This document shows, piece by piece, positions 23,238-29,667 of a stretch of 29,667 nucleotides of DNA; position 1 is the stretch's first letter; every line of letters starts with the position of its first letter. Origin of the DNA: Flavobacteriaceae bacterium UBA3179 (lineage in GTDB: Bacteria; Bacteroidota; Bacteroidia; Flavobacteriales; Flavobacteriaceae); contig DEXR01000050.1 of assembly GCA_002364245.1 (NCBI GenBank), forward strand, positions 148,129 to 177,795, given 5' to 3'. The position numbers and the translations under genes are program-made. The notes beneath the pieces were generated by a model. The model was not told the origin of the DNA, ran no database searches, and saw only the letters and a program-made list of their open reading frames with translations.

Positions 23238-23265
23238 GCTAAAACCCGTTTCAATGGGTTTTAGC
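23238..23265 (+). terminator. Hairpin after the early gene string
   Basis: GCTAAAACCC (23238-23247), loop GTTTCAAT, GGGTTTTAGC (23256-23265), perfect 10-bp stem, flanked by AACG/CGTT which could extend it. T-rich sequence follows after about 16 nt, not directly. Just downstream of the 99-aa gene stop, so it probably ends or attenuates the early transcript. Confidence 0.55.
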
Positions 23266-23296
23266 GACCGTTATTCGGCGTTTTTCAAAAAAATGG

Positions 23297-23304
23297 TATA
23301 TTTG
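23297..23304 (+). promoter_or_regulatory. -7 box of the 23.3-24.2 kb gene set
   Basis: TATATTTG, perfect TAnnTTTG, identical to the early -7 box and to that at 24218. It lies 36 bp before ATG 23340 and behind the hairpin at 23238-23265, consistent with a new transcription unit. No clear -33. Confidence 0.5.
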
Positions 23305-23339
23305 TTGTACTCCCCAATATTTTAAAACCGTCAACTATT

Positions 23340-23513
23340 ATGGAAAAATTAGAACCCGGCGATGTAGTTCGTTTCAAACACCAAGAAAACAAAAGTGGAT
23401 CATTCACTTATGGAGGCACTGACTCTTATGGTAAAGCGATAATTTATTGGTTTTATCAAGGGGAGGTAAAAAAAACAACGGTAGAAAAAGAAGTATTAAA
23501 AAAAGTAGAATGA
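23340..23513 (+). CDS. DUF2158/YodC-like small protein, 57 aa
   Basis: MEKLEPGDVVRFKHQENKSG opens like DUF2158 proteins (GDVVxLK), followed by a beta-rich GGTDSYGKAIIYWFYQGEVK and a basic tail KEVLKKVE, similar to the WFdg strand of that family. ATGA overlap with the next gene. Function unknown. Confidence 0.5.
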   Translation: MEKLEPGDVVRFKHQENKSGSFTYGGTDSYGKAIIYWFYQGEVKKTTVEKEVLKKVE

Positions 23514-23977
23514 AAAAACTACTCCTATTATTCGTATTGATCACAGCGCCGTTGTTTGCGCAAACTGGTAGTACTGCATATAACCAACTTACCGGTAGTG
23601 ATCTTAATGAGGTGACCTATAAAATAGACAGCTTTACCAGCAAAAGTATGCGCCTTACCAAAAAAGGCGATCAAAAATTTAAGCATACCGATACCGGGGT
23701 GATCGTGACGCAGCACTTTCAAAAATTCAATGCGCCCGAAAAAACAATGGCCATTACTTACAGCACCACGCCCAAAGGCAATCGCTTATACGTAAACGAT
23801 ATCACCGTAACCGGAAACCAAGAGCTGCTCATTGACTTTTACGTGAAGTTTTGGGATACCACCATCCAACTGGATACCACCAAAAGCGATCTCTTAGCCA
23901 ATAGCCGCTACTTAAATGATCAAGTAAAGCTGTACGCCGGGAATACCCAAAAAATAACGGTAACGGGCTCCAAATGA
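23510..23977 (+). CDS. Exported protein, 155 aa
   Basis: Start at ATG 23510 (ATGA coupling) gives a clean Sec signal peptide (KKLLLLFVLITAPLFAQ, cleavage after LFA). An upstream in-frame ATG at 23447 would bury this signal. The mature part is beta-rich (LTGSDLNEVTYKIDSFTSKS, TMAITYSTTPKGNRLYVNDI) without known motifs. Probably periplasmic or secreted; role unknown. Confidence 0.65.
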   Translation: MKKLLLLFVLITAPLFAQTGSTAYNQLTGSDLNEVTYKIDSFTSKSMRLTKKGDQKFKHTDTGVIVTQHFQKFNAPEKTMAITYSTTPKGNRLYVNDITVTGNQELLIDFYVKFWDTTIQLDTTKSDLLANSRYLNDQVKLYAGNTQKITVTGSK

Positions 23978-24156
23978 AAATAAGATACGATTTGCACTCA
24001 GCTTATGAAGCTGGCCATACCGAACATCCTCAAAAGGAAATGAAAAAATTAGGATTTGAAGTATTGTCTTTTGAAGGTGTGCCAATTGCAGATTGCGCAA
24101 TAATGGAAATAATGCCAACTTCTAATGATTTACCTTCTTTTTTAGAAGTAATTTAA
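23974..24156 (+). CDS. Hypothetical protein, 60 aa
   Basis: Coupled by ATGA to the exported protein. MKIRYDLHSAYEAGHTEHPQ, then LGFEVLSFEGVPIADCAIME: a mixed alpha-beta sequence. No family recognised. Confidence 0.55.
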   Translation: MKIRYDLHSAYEAGHTEHPQKEMKKLGFEVLSFEGVPIADCAIMEIMPTSNDLPSFLEVI

Positions 24157-24194
24157 CTGTTAACAACCCGTTAACTTCGACCATATGCAAAGGG

Positions 24195-24225
24195 TTGCGT
24201 GGTATATAATTTGCTGTTATATTTG
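24195..24225 (+). promoter_or_regulatory. Promoter upstream of the 65-aa gene
   Basis: -33 TTG at 24195-24197 and -7 TATATTTG at 24218-24225, 20 bp apart. The ATG at 24241 is 15 bp beyond the box. Confidence 0.6.
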
Positions 24226-24240
24226 TTAAAACCGCACCCT

Positions 24241-24438
24241 ATGCCCGTAGTTTCCAACCCAAACACCGCCCGAAAACACAAAGATGCCATCCGTGAGTAC
24301 AACCGATTATCTGCCATTACCGAAAAAATAGGAAATGCAGTAGTCAAAAAATTCACAAACGAATATTGCTTGGCCAAAGCGGCACATAAGCATTATTTAA
24401 GTGCCGCCACCCTTGAAGATGTTATGTACCGGAGGTAG
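24241..24438 (+). CDS. Hypothetical protein, 65 aa
   Basis: Start at ATG 24241, after the promoter at 24195-24225 (an earlier ATG at 24199 lies within the promoter). Basic, helical (NTARKHKDAIREYNRLSAIT, CLAKAAHKHYLSAATLEDVM). Its last 17 nt overlap the 3' end of the convergent late gene. It is the last plus-strand gene; with its own promoter next to the late module it could be a late regulator, but no HTH is evident. Confidence 0.6.
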   Translation: MPVVSNPNTARKHKDAIREYNRLSAITEKIGNAVVKKFTNEYCLAKAAHKHYLSAATLEDVMYRR

Positions 24439-24988
24439 GTAGTTTATAGCTTTCGTCATTAGGTTCTACAATGGGTACCGTTCCTTTAATCACATCTACA
24501 TCGCCCGGCGTGAAGGTATTAAACTCATCCATCGCGCTAAGATCACGTAATTGACACACAAAGCTTTGCCGATATAAGTTTCCGGCATCGCCAGTATCAA
24601 CCGGTGTAAATGCAATACGGCGCATACCGCTGTAACTTTCGCCATTGGTGCTGTGAAATAGTTGGTATACCTTTTTACAATTCTGAAGAAAAGCGAGCGC
24701 GCTCTCTTGGTTGTAACTACCAACATAGGTATCTGCAAAGGTTTCAAAATAGTGGTACATATCCACTTGCACATTACAATCTTGCGCTTTTTCTGAAAGG
24801 TCATCCACATCTATAATACGAATGGCATAAAACAATGCCGGCGTAGGGAATGGATGCTCGTCTTGCAAAAAATTAACTTGATTGTGCCAAAGGTCTTGCC
24901 ACGCTATTTCTTCAATATTGGCCGTTACTTTTTCGCAAAGCTCTTTGTACAGCTCGGTAAAATCTTGAATATAGTTTTCTGCTACCAT
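24422..24988 (-). CDS. Putative tail-terminator/tail-completion-like structural protein
   Basis: A 188-aa protein downstream of the gpG-like gene. The order of an N-terminal helix pair, ALFYAIRIIDVDDLSEKAQD, CNVQVDMYHYFETFADTYVG, then a QLFHST...MRRIAF region and a final SFVCQLRDLSAMDEF strand recalls small tail-terminator proteins (strand-rich, with internal RIIDVDD strand). No family signature is decisive, so the call is mainly from gene order and fold-like pattern. Starts one base after the gpG-like stop (24990), i.e. cotranscribed. Confidence 0.5.
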   Translation of the reverse strand: MVAENYIQDFTELYKELCEKVTANIEEIAWQDLWHNQVNFLQDEHPFPTPALFYAIRIIDVDDLSEKAQDCNVQVDMYHYFETFADTYVGSYNQESALAFLQNCKKVYQLFHSTNGESYSGMRRIAFTPVDTGDAGNLYRQSFVCQLRDLSAMDEFNTFTPGDVDVIKGTVPIVEPNDESYKLPTSGT

Positions 24989-24989
24989 T

Positions 24990-25508
24990 TTAAAGGGTTT
25001 TAAATCGTTTTATAATAGTGTTTAAAAGCCATTCGTCCAGATCATCCATCAAGGTTTCACTATGGCCTATAAATTGTCGTTGTGGTATCACTACCGTAAA
25101 TTGGTTTTTTTTGGTCAATGCCATGCCTTTCCATTTTCCTTGGCCGGTGGCTTTGTACATATACCAAAAGTACTTGCGGCTTTTTTCAGTAATACGAATG
25201 TTGAGCGTACCGCCGTTGTTATGGATATCGGCATACTCAGCATCGCTAAAAAAGGTTATTTTGCTCTTACCGTCATCTTCCACATCCAAGCTGTTGAGCA
25301 AATGCGAGCTTTTAACCAGTATTTTACGTCCGGGGTCAATATCACCTTTTCGGTTTTCCCACTTTTCAAACCCTTTATCGGTAAACCCTTGATTGTAAAA
25401 ACTATCTTGAAAAAAGTTTAACCCGGTCACACGCGCATAGCGAATGGCATCCTTTTTAAGGGTGCGTGCCATTTGTAAAAAATCGGGGTTCTTTTCAATT
25501 TTACTCAT
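24990..25508 (-). CDS. Mu gpG-like virion morphogenesis protein
   Basis: A 172-aa protein of the phage virion-morphogenesis type: DAIRYARVTGLNFFQDSFYN, DKGFEKWENRKGD, then KILVKSSHLLNSLDVEDDGK, and the DAEYADIHNNGGTLNIRI strand, whose YAxIHNxGG is diagnostic. In Mu gpG is involved in head/tail joining. Overlaps the minor head gene by 8 nt. Confidence 0.8.
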   Translation of the reverse strand: MSKIEKNPDFLQMARTLKKDAIRYARVTGLNFFQDSFYNQGFTDKGFEKWENRKGDIDPGRKILVKSSHLLNSLDVEDDGKSKITFFSDAEYADIHNNGGTLNIRITEKSRKYFWYMYKATGQGKWKGMALTKKNQFTVVIPQRQFIGHSETLMDDLDEWLLNTIIKRFKTL

Positions 25509-26238
25509 CGTCCGGGCGTTTCAGTTTTTTTAGTTTATCCAGTTCCTTTTTTGGAATGGCGAAATACGGATGATCTTCTTCATTAAACACCTTGCCGGTT
25601 TTGCCTACGTGGTTATCAAAGCCTTTATCAATTTTAACTTTTGGCGTTCCCTTGGTTGCCTTTTTAGAAGTCTGCTGCACCGAGCAACGGCACCGGAACC
25701 CATTAGGTGGGTAATGCGTATCCCAAAATTTGTCGTTTAGCGGTTTAATGATACCGTCCAGTTTGTCATGTTCATCGCGCACACGCTCATCGCCTACGGT
25801 TCTATACATAAGGTTGGGAAATAAATCGCTGTCTTTTTCAAACTTTTGCCATTGCTTGGCCGCTTGCGAGCTTCGTCTGGCGGTTTGATATTCTGCCTGA
25901 AGATAGTTTTGATTGTACGTTTTATGAACCGCTAACACCTTTCTACGGAAGTCTGTCCACTTGCGTATTTTACCATCATCGTCAACCAACAGCTCGTTAA
26001 ACTCCACCAATTGCTGATAGCTTTTAGCGGCACTAAACAAGTATAAGTTATTTTGAATTTCAGTAACGAGAAGGTCACCGTCTTTATTCAGTTTATCCCA
26101 TTCTTTGCCATAGCCTTTTTTCGCCCCTTTTTGAAGCTCTTCATAGGTTTTTAATAGCAACTCTTTGTCAAGGTCTTTTGGCTTGAGCTTTTTATCGAAC
26201 AATGCCCTGGCAATTCGGGTGATCAATTTATCCCACAC
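25501..26238 (-). CDS. MuF-like minor head protein (phage head morphogenesis)
   Basis: A 245-aa protein with the MuF domain: residues 150-185 read DERVRDEHDKLDGIIKPLND and then THYPPNGFRCRC, the conserved YPPNGxRCRC end. F proteins attach to the portal and are packaged or aid DNA ejection. The only start on this frame is GTG at 26238, but the frame is open upstream for another 32 codons to about 26334, reading a conserved-looking NNALKIAAFYNHEGCGHEHE segment. This begins at the A10 run of the portal gene, so the true product may be a portal-F fusion by -1 frameshift, or the gene may start there by an unseen mechanism. Confidence 0.8.
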   Translation of the reverse strand: MWDKLITRIARALFDKKLKPKDLDKELLLKTYEELQKGAKKGYGKEWDKLNKDGDLLVTEIQNNLYLFSAAKSYQQLVEFNELLVDDDGKIRKWTDFRRKVLAVHKTYNQNYLQAEYQTARRSSQAAKQWQKFEKDSDLFPNLMYRTVGDERVRDEHDKLDGIIKPLNDKFWDTHYPPNGFRCRCSVQQTSKKATKGTPKVKIDKGFDNHVGKTGKVFNEEDHPYFAIPKKELDKLKKLKRPDDE

Positions 26239-26303
26239 CGAGAGATCAATCGCCTGCGGTGGTTCGTGTTCGTGGCCACAGCCTTCGTGGTTGTAAAATG
26301 CGG

Positions 26304-27647
26304 CTATTTTAAGGGCGTTGTTGGGCTTTTTTTTTTACTGTTGCCTTTGTCGTCCTCTTCCGTAGGATTGTTTGAAAATGGGCGGTTATATCCGGTAATG
26401 GTAATACCACTACGTTGGCTCAGCTCGTCCACGTCCAATTCAAAACCTGCAGTAGCTAATTTAACTGCGCTTTCCACGTACTCTTTTTGATCAAGTTCGT
26501 CACTCTCATCCCAATCAAACTGAAGGTTTGCCAACGGCGTGTAAAAACTTGAAATTTTAGGAAGCCTTGGCAATAGCTCTTTATTGATAATGTACTTTAC
26601 AAAAAGCTTATCGCTTTCGTGGCGATCGTCTGCCACTTCGGCCATAACTTTTAAGCTGCCATACGTACCGGCATTTTCTTTATTTTGAGTGGTACCATCT
26701 TGCCCCAGTACACGTTTGGATATTTCAGAATTTAGTAAATCCAGAAACTCCTTAAATACCCGGAAGGCATCCGTTTGCGGAACCGCACCCAAAGTAAACT
26801 CTTCATTGCCTTGCAGCACCATGACGTGGTTGCTATGCATTGCCAATCCCATTTCGAGTAACTCCTCTTGGCGGCCGGTCGTCATATTATCGGTATTGAT
26901 AATAATAGGCGGTACACCAAACTTATGCAAGTGATCGAGCCAAGCACCCATTGCTTGCTTTTTGGCAAGGATATAGGTTGCTATTTGGCTTAAAATACCA
27001 AGGTCGCCATTGTTGCCAATCTCAATGTAATAGTTGGCAAGGTTACCAGATACATACGAGGTTCCTTTTTCGCCACCGGCTTCTTCAGCAATCTCTTGGC
27101 GGTGTGGTAAAATATGCGCCATTGGCATTGGCGTGCATTCCATTAATTCGCCATTCTCATCGGTATCAAAAAGCTCCAGTACTTTAATGCCGGTAAACTT
27201 GCTCATTACCGTTTGGTATAAAAAGGTTTCAAACCACGGTTGCTCGAGTAAGTTTTTTACATCGGGATTGGTATCGCCGCTTTCGGTCACTAAATCCCAT
27301 TTACTGCGTACTACACGTAAAATACGGCTTTCCATCACACTCATAAAGTGCGCATCGAGCATTAAGTTTTCGTACAATTCTGATAAAAATAGTAAGCTTG
27401 GCCGTTCGGGGTCGGTCGCTAACGAAACGGCATCGTTCCAATCTTTGATCTCTTTGGGTACAAAGAAAGTATTCGACTTTTTAACCTTTCCGGAAAGTGA
27501 TTTTTTACCACCTCTGGATGAGTCGCGTGAAACCATTTCCACCCGAAGCCTATCCTCCGGTATGCCTTTCAGCACTCGATTTGAAATAGAGCTGTTTGCA
27601 ATGGCAATTGCAGCTGTTTGTTTTCGTATCCAATTTCCTAATCCCAT
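26304..27647 (-). CDS. DUF935-family (Mu gp29-like) portal protein
   Basis: A 447-aa portal. Characteristic segments are LFLSELYENLMLDAHFMSVM near residue 75, YILAKKQAMGAWLDHLHKFG and the VPPIIINTDN region, then VMVLQGNEEFTLGAV and the KRVLGQDGTTQNKENAG loop typical of DUF935 portals. Twelve copies would form the head's DNA gate. The C-terminus is a low-complexity charged tail (EEDDKGNSKKKSPTTPLK) encoded across an A10 run on the minus strand, 26336-26327. It lies one base from the gp36-like gene. Confidence 0.9.
   Translation of the reverse strand: MGLGNWIRKQTAAIAIANSSISNRVLKGIPEDRLRVEMVSRDSSRGGKKSLSGKVKKSNTFFVPKEIKDWNDAVSLATDPERPSLLFLSELYENLMLDAHFMSVMESRILRVVRSKWDLVTESGDTNPDVKNLLEQPWFETFLYQTVMSKFTGIKVLELFDTDENGELMECTPMPMAHILPHRQEIAEEAGGEKGTSYVSGNLANYYIEIGNNGDLGILSQIATYILAKKQAMGAWLDHLHKFGVPPIIINTDNMTTGRQEELLEMGLAMHSNHVMVLQGNEEFTLGAVPQTDAFRVFKEFLDLLNSEISKRVLGQDGTTQNKENAGTYGSLKVMAEVADDRHESDKLFVKYIINKELLPRLPKISSFYTPLANLQFDWDESDELDQKEYVESAVKLATAGFELDVDELSQRSGITITGYNRPFSNNPTEEDDKGNSKKKSPTTPLK
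26327..26336 (-). promoter_or_regulatory. A10 slippery run, candidate -1 frameshift site
   Basis: Ten consecutive A on the minus strand, read in the portal frame as AAA-AAA-AAA-A. A -1 slip on A-AAA-AAA moves ribosomes into the minor-head frame, which is open from here to 25501. The portal-frame stop is at 26304-26306, 24 bases beyond the run. Confidence 0.4.
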
Positions 27648-27648
27648 G

Positions 27649-28077
27649 TTATAAATAGTTATTTGGGTTTTTATTATTTCCGTAAATCACTCTTGGCTTT
27701 ACTTCGCCCTCTTCATCTTTTCGAGATGGCAACCCGGCATAGGCGTTTCCGCTTTCAAGTTTATCCAGTTCTTTAAGTGCCCACTCATAATCGGTGCGGA
27801 TATCATCGGTTATTTTTCGAGCTGCATTACGCCGTAAAAATTTGTATAAAACTAAGTTCATTAATATTTGAAGGATCACTCCATTACGATCGTCATCCTC
27901 TTCAGCAAAAACCGTTTCCATATCATACCTTCCGGAAAGCTTTGATGTGATATAATCAATTTGCCGCTTTTCAATTTTTTCAAGTGTATATGAAGCTCCT
28001 GCTGTTGAGTTTGCCTCGAGCAAGCGGCTTTGGATATCCGCTTCAAAATCTTCTTCAGTAAGAAATATATAGGCCAT
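27649..28077 (-). CDS. Mu gp36-like protein (DUF1320), head-tail adaptor type
   Basis: A 142-aa protein opening MAYIFLTEEDFEADIQSRLL as DUF1320 proteins do, with IDYITSKLSGRYDMETVFAE and RNGVILQILMNLVLYKFLRR in the middle, the usual helical bundle of head-completion proteins. In Mu gp36 sits after the major capsid gene; here it is between terminase and portal. It shares one base with the terminase stop and is one base from the portal start. Confidence 0.75.
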   Translation of the reverse strand: MAYIFLTEEDFEADIQSRLLEANSTAGASYTLEKIEKRQIDYITSKLSGRYDMETVFAEEDDDRNGVILQILMNLVLYKFLRRNAARKITDDIRTDYEWALKELDKLESGNAYAGLPSRKDEEGEVKPRVIYGNNKNPNNYL

Positions 28078-29588
28078 TAGAAATGTGCTTTACGTTTAAT
28101 TTTTGCTGTTAATGTATTTTTAGGGTTGGATGTATAAATCCAACTGCTTAACCATCGTATGGCTTGCTCATCGGCATCTGGCGCATCATCGTGCGTTTTA
28201 TAACCGGGTTCAATACCCAAAAGCTGACTAATACCTTCCTGTGTGCTGTGGTGGCTTCGTTTGGCTTCGTTGTAATAGATACGCTCGTTTTGATAATACG
28301 GCTGCAGGGATAAAATACGATCGTACTTTTTGGTGCGTGGAGTATCCACTTTTACCAAATTGAGGTGAATGCGATACGCATCTTGCACATCGCGAATGGT
28401 GCGTTCCACTTCATCATTCCAAAATTGTGCTTCAAACTTCCAATGGATGATTACCGTTTCCGGTAACGAAAGTTGAAACTCGGCCATCCAGTTTAAGGCT
28501 TCACGCATTTTGCTTTGGCGCACAAAGCTATCGATGTAATAAAACTCTTTACCATGCAATCCCCACACCCGTACCGCATTAAAATCGGCTGTGGACGTTC
28601 CTGCATAGGCAACATCCCAAAAACCAGTGATTGCTTTAAAGTGATTGAGCGGCGGTAGTTTTTTCCATTGGATATCCTCATTTTTGAAAATAACACCCTC
28701 TGTATGAGGTTCGTTATTATATTCTGCTTTTGCCGCTAAAATTCCAATATCATCAACTACTTCTTTATAATAATCATTAGAATACTTTTCAATCCAAGTA
28801 GGTTTATAATCTACCGGATTAAATGCCTTTACTTCGTGAACCTTCCAGTTTGGATGAGATTTCTGAAGCATCGTCATAATCATGTCGGGTTCAAAACGAT
28901 TGTTAGCATATACAAACCTTCTTGGATATCCATCCATTGTAGGAATCAAATCACGTTCAATCCATTTTGCATATTTTCTTTGTCGCTTTGGATTAGCACT
29001 AACTTCTTTAGTCTCTAAATCATCAACCACAATATAGTCTGGTCTTTGATTTTGTTTCCTTAAACCTCTAACTGATTGCCCAACCCCTTGAGCTTTTCCA
29101 ATAAAACCACTTTTGGTTTTCCAATCACCAGACTCCCAATTACCGGGATTCATTTGTTCACCAAAATCGTTAATGATGCGTTGGTTCGCTTCAAATTCGG
29201 CACGAAGATCTTCTAAAAGTTCTGAAGCACGGTCTTTACTTGTAGTGCAAATAACAAAATAATTTGCATCATCATTAATCGAAAGCCAAAACGGGATAAT
29301 GATATCTGCCCAAACGGATTTCGCCAATCCACGACCCCATTGAAAAAAGACTCTTGCAAGTTGATCATTCTTAATCAAATTTGCGCCTTTAATATGAAAA
29401 TCATTTGCTGGACTCGTGCAATAATGAGGGAAGTAATACTCCGCACAAAAGCGTGGGTCATTCTTAGCTTTGGTAATACGTTGCTTTTTATCCGCTTCGG
29501 TTTCATAGGTATTTACACCTCCACCGGAACGGGCAAACTGCAGCCGTTTTTTATATGCCTCTAAGGCTTTTTTGTCTGCAGCTTTCAT
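28077..29588 (-). CDS. Terminase large subunit
   Basis: A 503-aa packaging motor. The ATPase has a Walker A-like WGRGLAKS at 84-91 and Walker B YIVVDD at 185-190 with E192. The nuclease half has D325 (GFWDVAYAGTSTAD), D335 and the late acidic cluster THDDAPDADEQAIRWL near residues 465-485, which together suit an RNase H-like nuclease. Mu-like phages package by headful using this enzyme. The start overlaps the stop of the preceding partial gene (ATGA). Confidence 0.9.
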   Translation of the reverse strand: MKAADKKALEAYKKRLQFARSGGGVNTYETEADKKQRITKAKNDPRFCAEYYFPHYCTSPANDFHIKGANLIKNDQLARVFFQWGRGLAKSVWADIIIPFWLSINDDANYFVICTTSKDRASELLEDLRAEFEANQRIINDFGEQMNPGNWESGDWKTKSGFIGKAQGVGQSVRGLRKQNQRPDYIVVDDLETKEVSANPKRQRKYAKWIERDLIPTMDGYPRRFVYANNRFEPDMIMTMLQKSHPNWKVHEVKAFNPVDYKPTWIEKYSNDYYKEVVDDIGILAAKAEYNNEPHTEGVIFKNEDIQWKKLPPLNHFKAITGFWDVAYAGTSTADFNAVRVWGLHGKEFYYIDSFVRQSKMREALNWMAEFQLSLPETVIIHWKFEAQFWNDEVERTIRDVQDAYRIHLNLVKVDTPRTKKYDRILSLQPYYQNERIYYNEAKRSHHSTQEGISQLLGIEPGYKTHDDAPDADEQAIRWLSSWIYTSNPKNTLTAKIKRKAHF

Positions 29589-29667
29589 TTACGTACGGTG
29601 TGAGGTTTATCGGTATAGCTTACCGTTATTTTATTAAGGCCGAAATTGAAAAAGATATTCTTGATGT
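29585..29667 (-). CDS. C-terminal end of an upstream phage gene (partial)
   Basis: Minus-strand frame open from the right edge to TGA at 29585, reading IKNIFFNFGLNKITVSYTDK and then PHTVRK. It overlaps the terminase start by 4 nt (ATGA), like other genes in this prophage. The small terminase/gp27-type subunit would be expected here, but 26 residues are too few to say. Confidence 0.5.
   Translation of the reverse strand, partial: IKNIFFNFGLNKITVSYTDKPHTVRK

Larger units (their letters stand above)
11000..29667. mobile_element. Mu-like transposable prophage (left end approximate, right end outside window)
   Basis: Diagnostic Mu genes occur in Mu order: repressor/Ner-like pair, DDE transposase (A), AAA+ ATPase (B), DUF3164, GemA/gp16-like, then terminase, DUF935 portal, MuF-like minor head protein, gpG-like protein and DUF1320/gp36-like protein. 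No tail sheath, major capsid or lysis gene is in the window, so more phage lies to the right. The left boundary is an estimate inside 10.3-11.0 kb. The prophage genes look intact, so the element may be functional. Confidence 0.85.

Noticed and set aside
23447..23510. N-terminal extension of the 23510 gene
   Set aside because: The ATG at 23447 would put 21 basic residues in front of a clean signal peptide, and 23510 is coupled by ATGA to the previous stop.
25018..25421. Plus-strand ORFs of 119-124 aa
   Set aside because: Antisense shadows of the gpG-like gene with hydrophobic, Ser/Pro/Phe-rich composition.
27034..27654. 206-aa plus-strand ORF
   Set aside because: It is antisense to the portal gene, whose family match is strong; Ser-rich shadow composition.

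Overview
The window is bacterial DNA from the phylum Bacteroidota, almost certainly a Flavobacteriia member. It is AT-rich, shows no Shine-Dalgarno sequences ahead of its genes, carries several TAnnTTTG (-7) promoter boxes, and encodes Bacteroidota-style lipoproteins. It has two parts. Positions 1 to about 10.4 kb are ordinary chromosome. From somewhere between about 10.3 and 11.0 kb to the right edge (29,667) lies a Mu-like transposable prophage whose right end is outside the window.

Host part: a partial CBS-domain protein (minus strand, left edge); a membrane-anchored M28 zinc peptidase, an NAD(P)-dependent epimerase/dehydratase-like protein and a SnoaL/NTF2-like protein (plus strand); a perfect 19-bp inverted repeat that probably terminates transcription from both sides; a minus-strand operon of TetR regulator, alpha/beta hydrolase and acyl-CoA thioesterase, with a clear palindromic operator inside the TetR promoter; a divergent YheT-type hydrolase; the tightly coupled yicC-gmk-nadD operon; and a 305-aa lipoprotein facing it.

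Prophage part, left to right: an AT-rich left flank with a 3 x 12-bp tandem repeat; a small lipoprotein, a 4-TM membrane protein and a 71-aa protein; a repressor (minus strand) divergent from a Ner-like protein; MuA-type DDE transposase and MuB-type AAA+ ATPase; a RecA-like ATPase; a long chain of tiny early genes including DUF3164 and GemA/gp16-like proteins, many coupled by ATGA or TAATG overlaps; a 410-nt gene-free block full of hairpins that ends in a tRNA-like element; a group of membrane or exported proteins (22.1-24.0 kb); and then, on the minus strand and converging on the early region, the head module: terminase large subunit, gp36/DUF1320-like protein, DUF935 portal, MuF-like minor head protein, gpG-like morphogenesis protein and a probable tail-terminator-like protein.

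Main points for a second look: (1) the structured RNA block with a tRNA-like element at 18.38-18.68 kb; (2) an A10 slippery run at the end of the portal gene, after which the minor-head frame opens with no start codon for about 30 codons, suggesting -1 frameshifting, transcript slippage, or a single-base homopolymer difference; (3) an early-promoter operator element repeated (17 of 21 identical) upstream of the left-end lipoprotein/membrane cassette; (4) overlapping genes and a lone minus-strand 55-aa gene in the early region.
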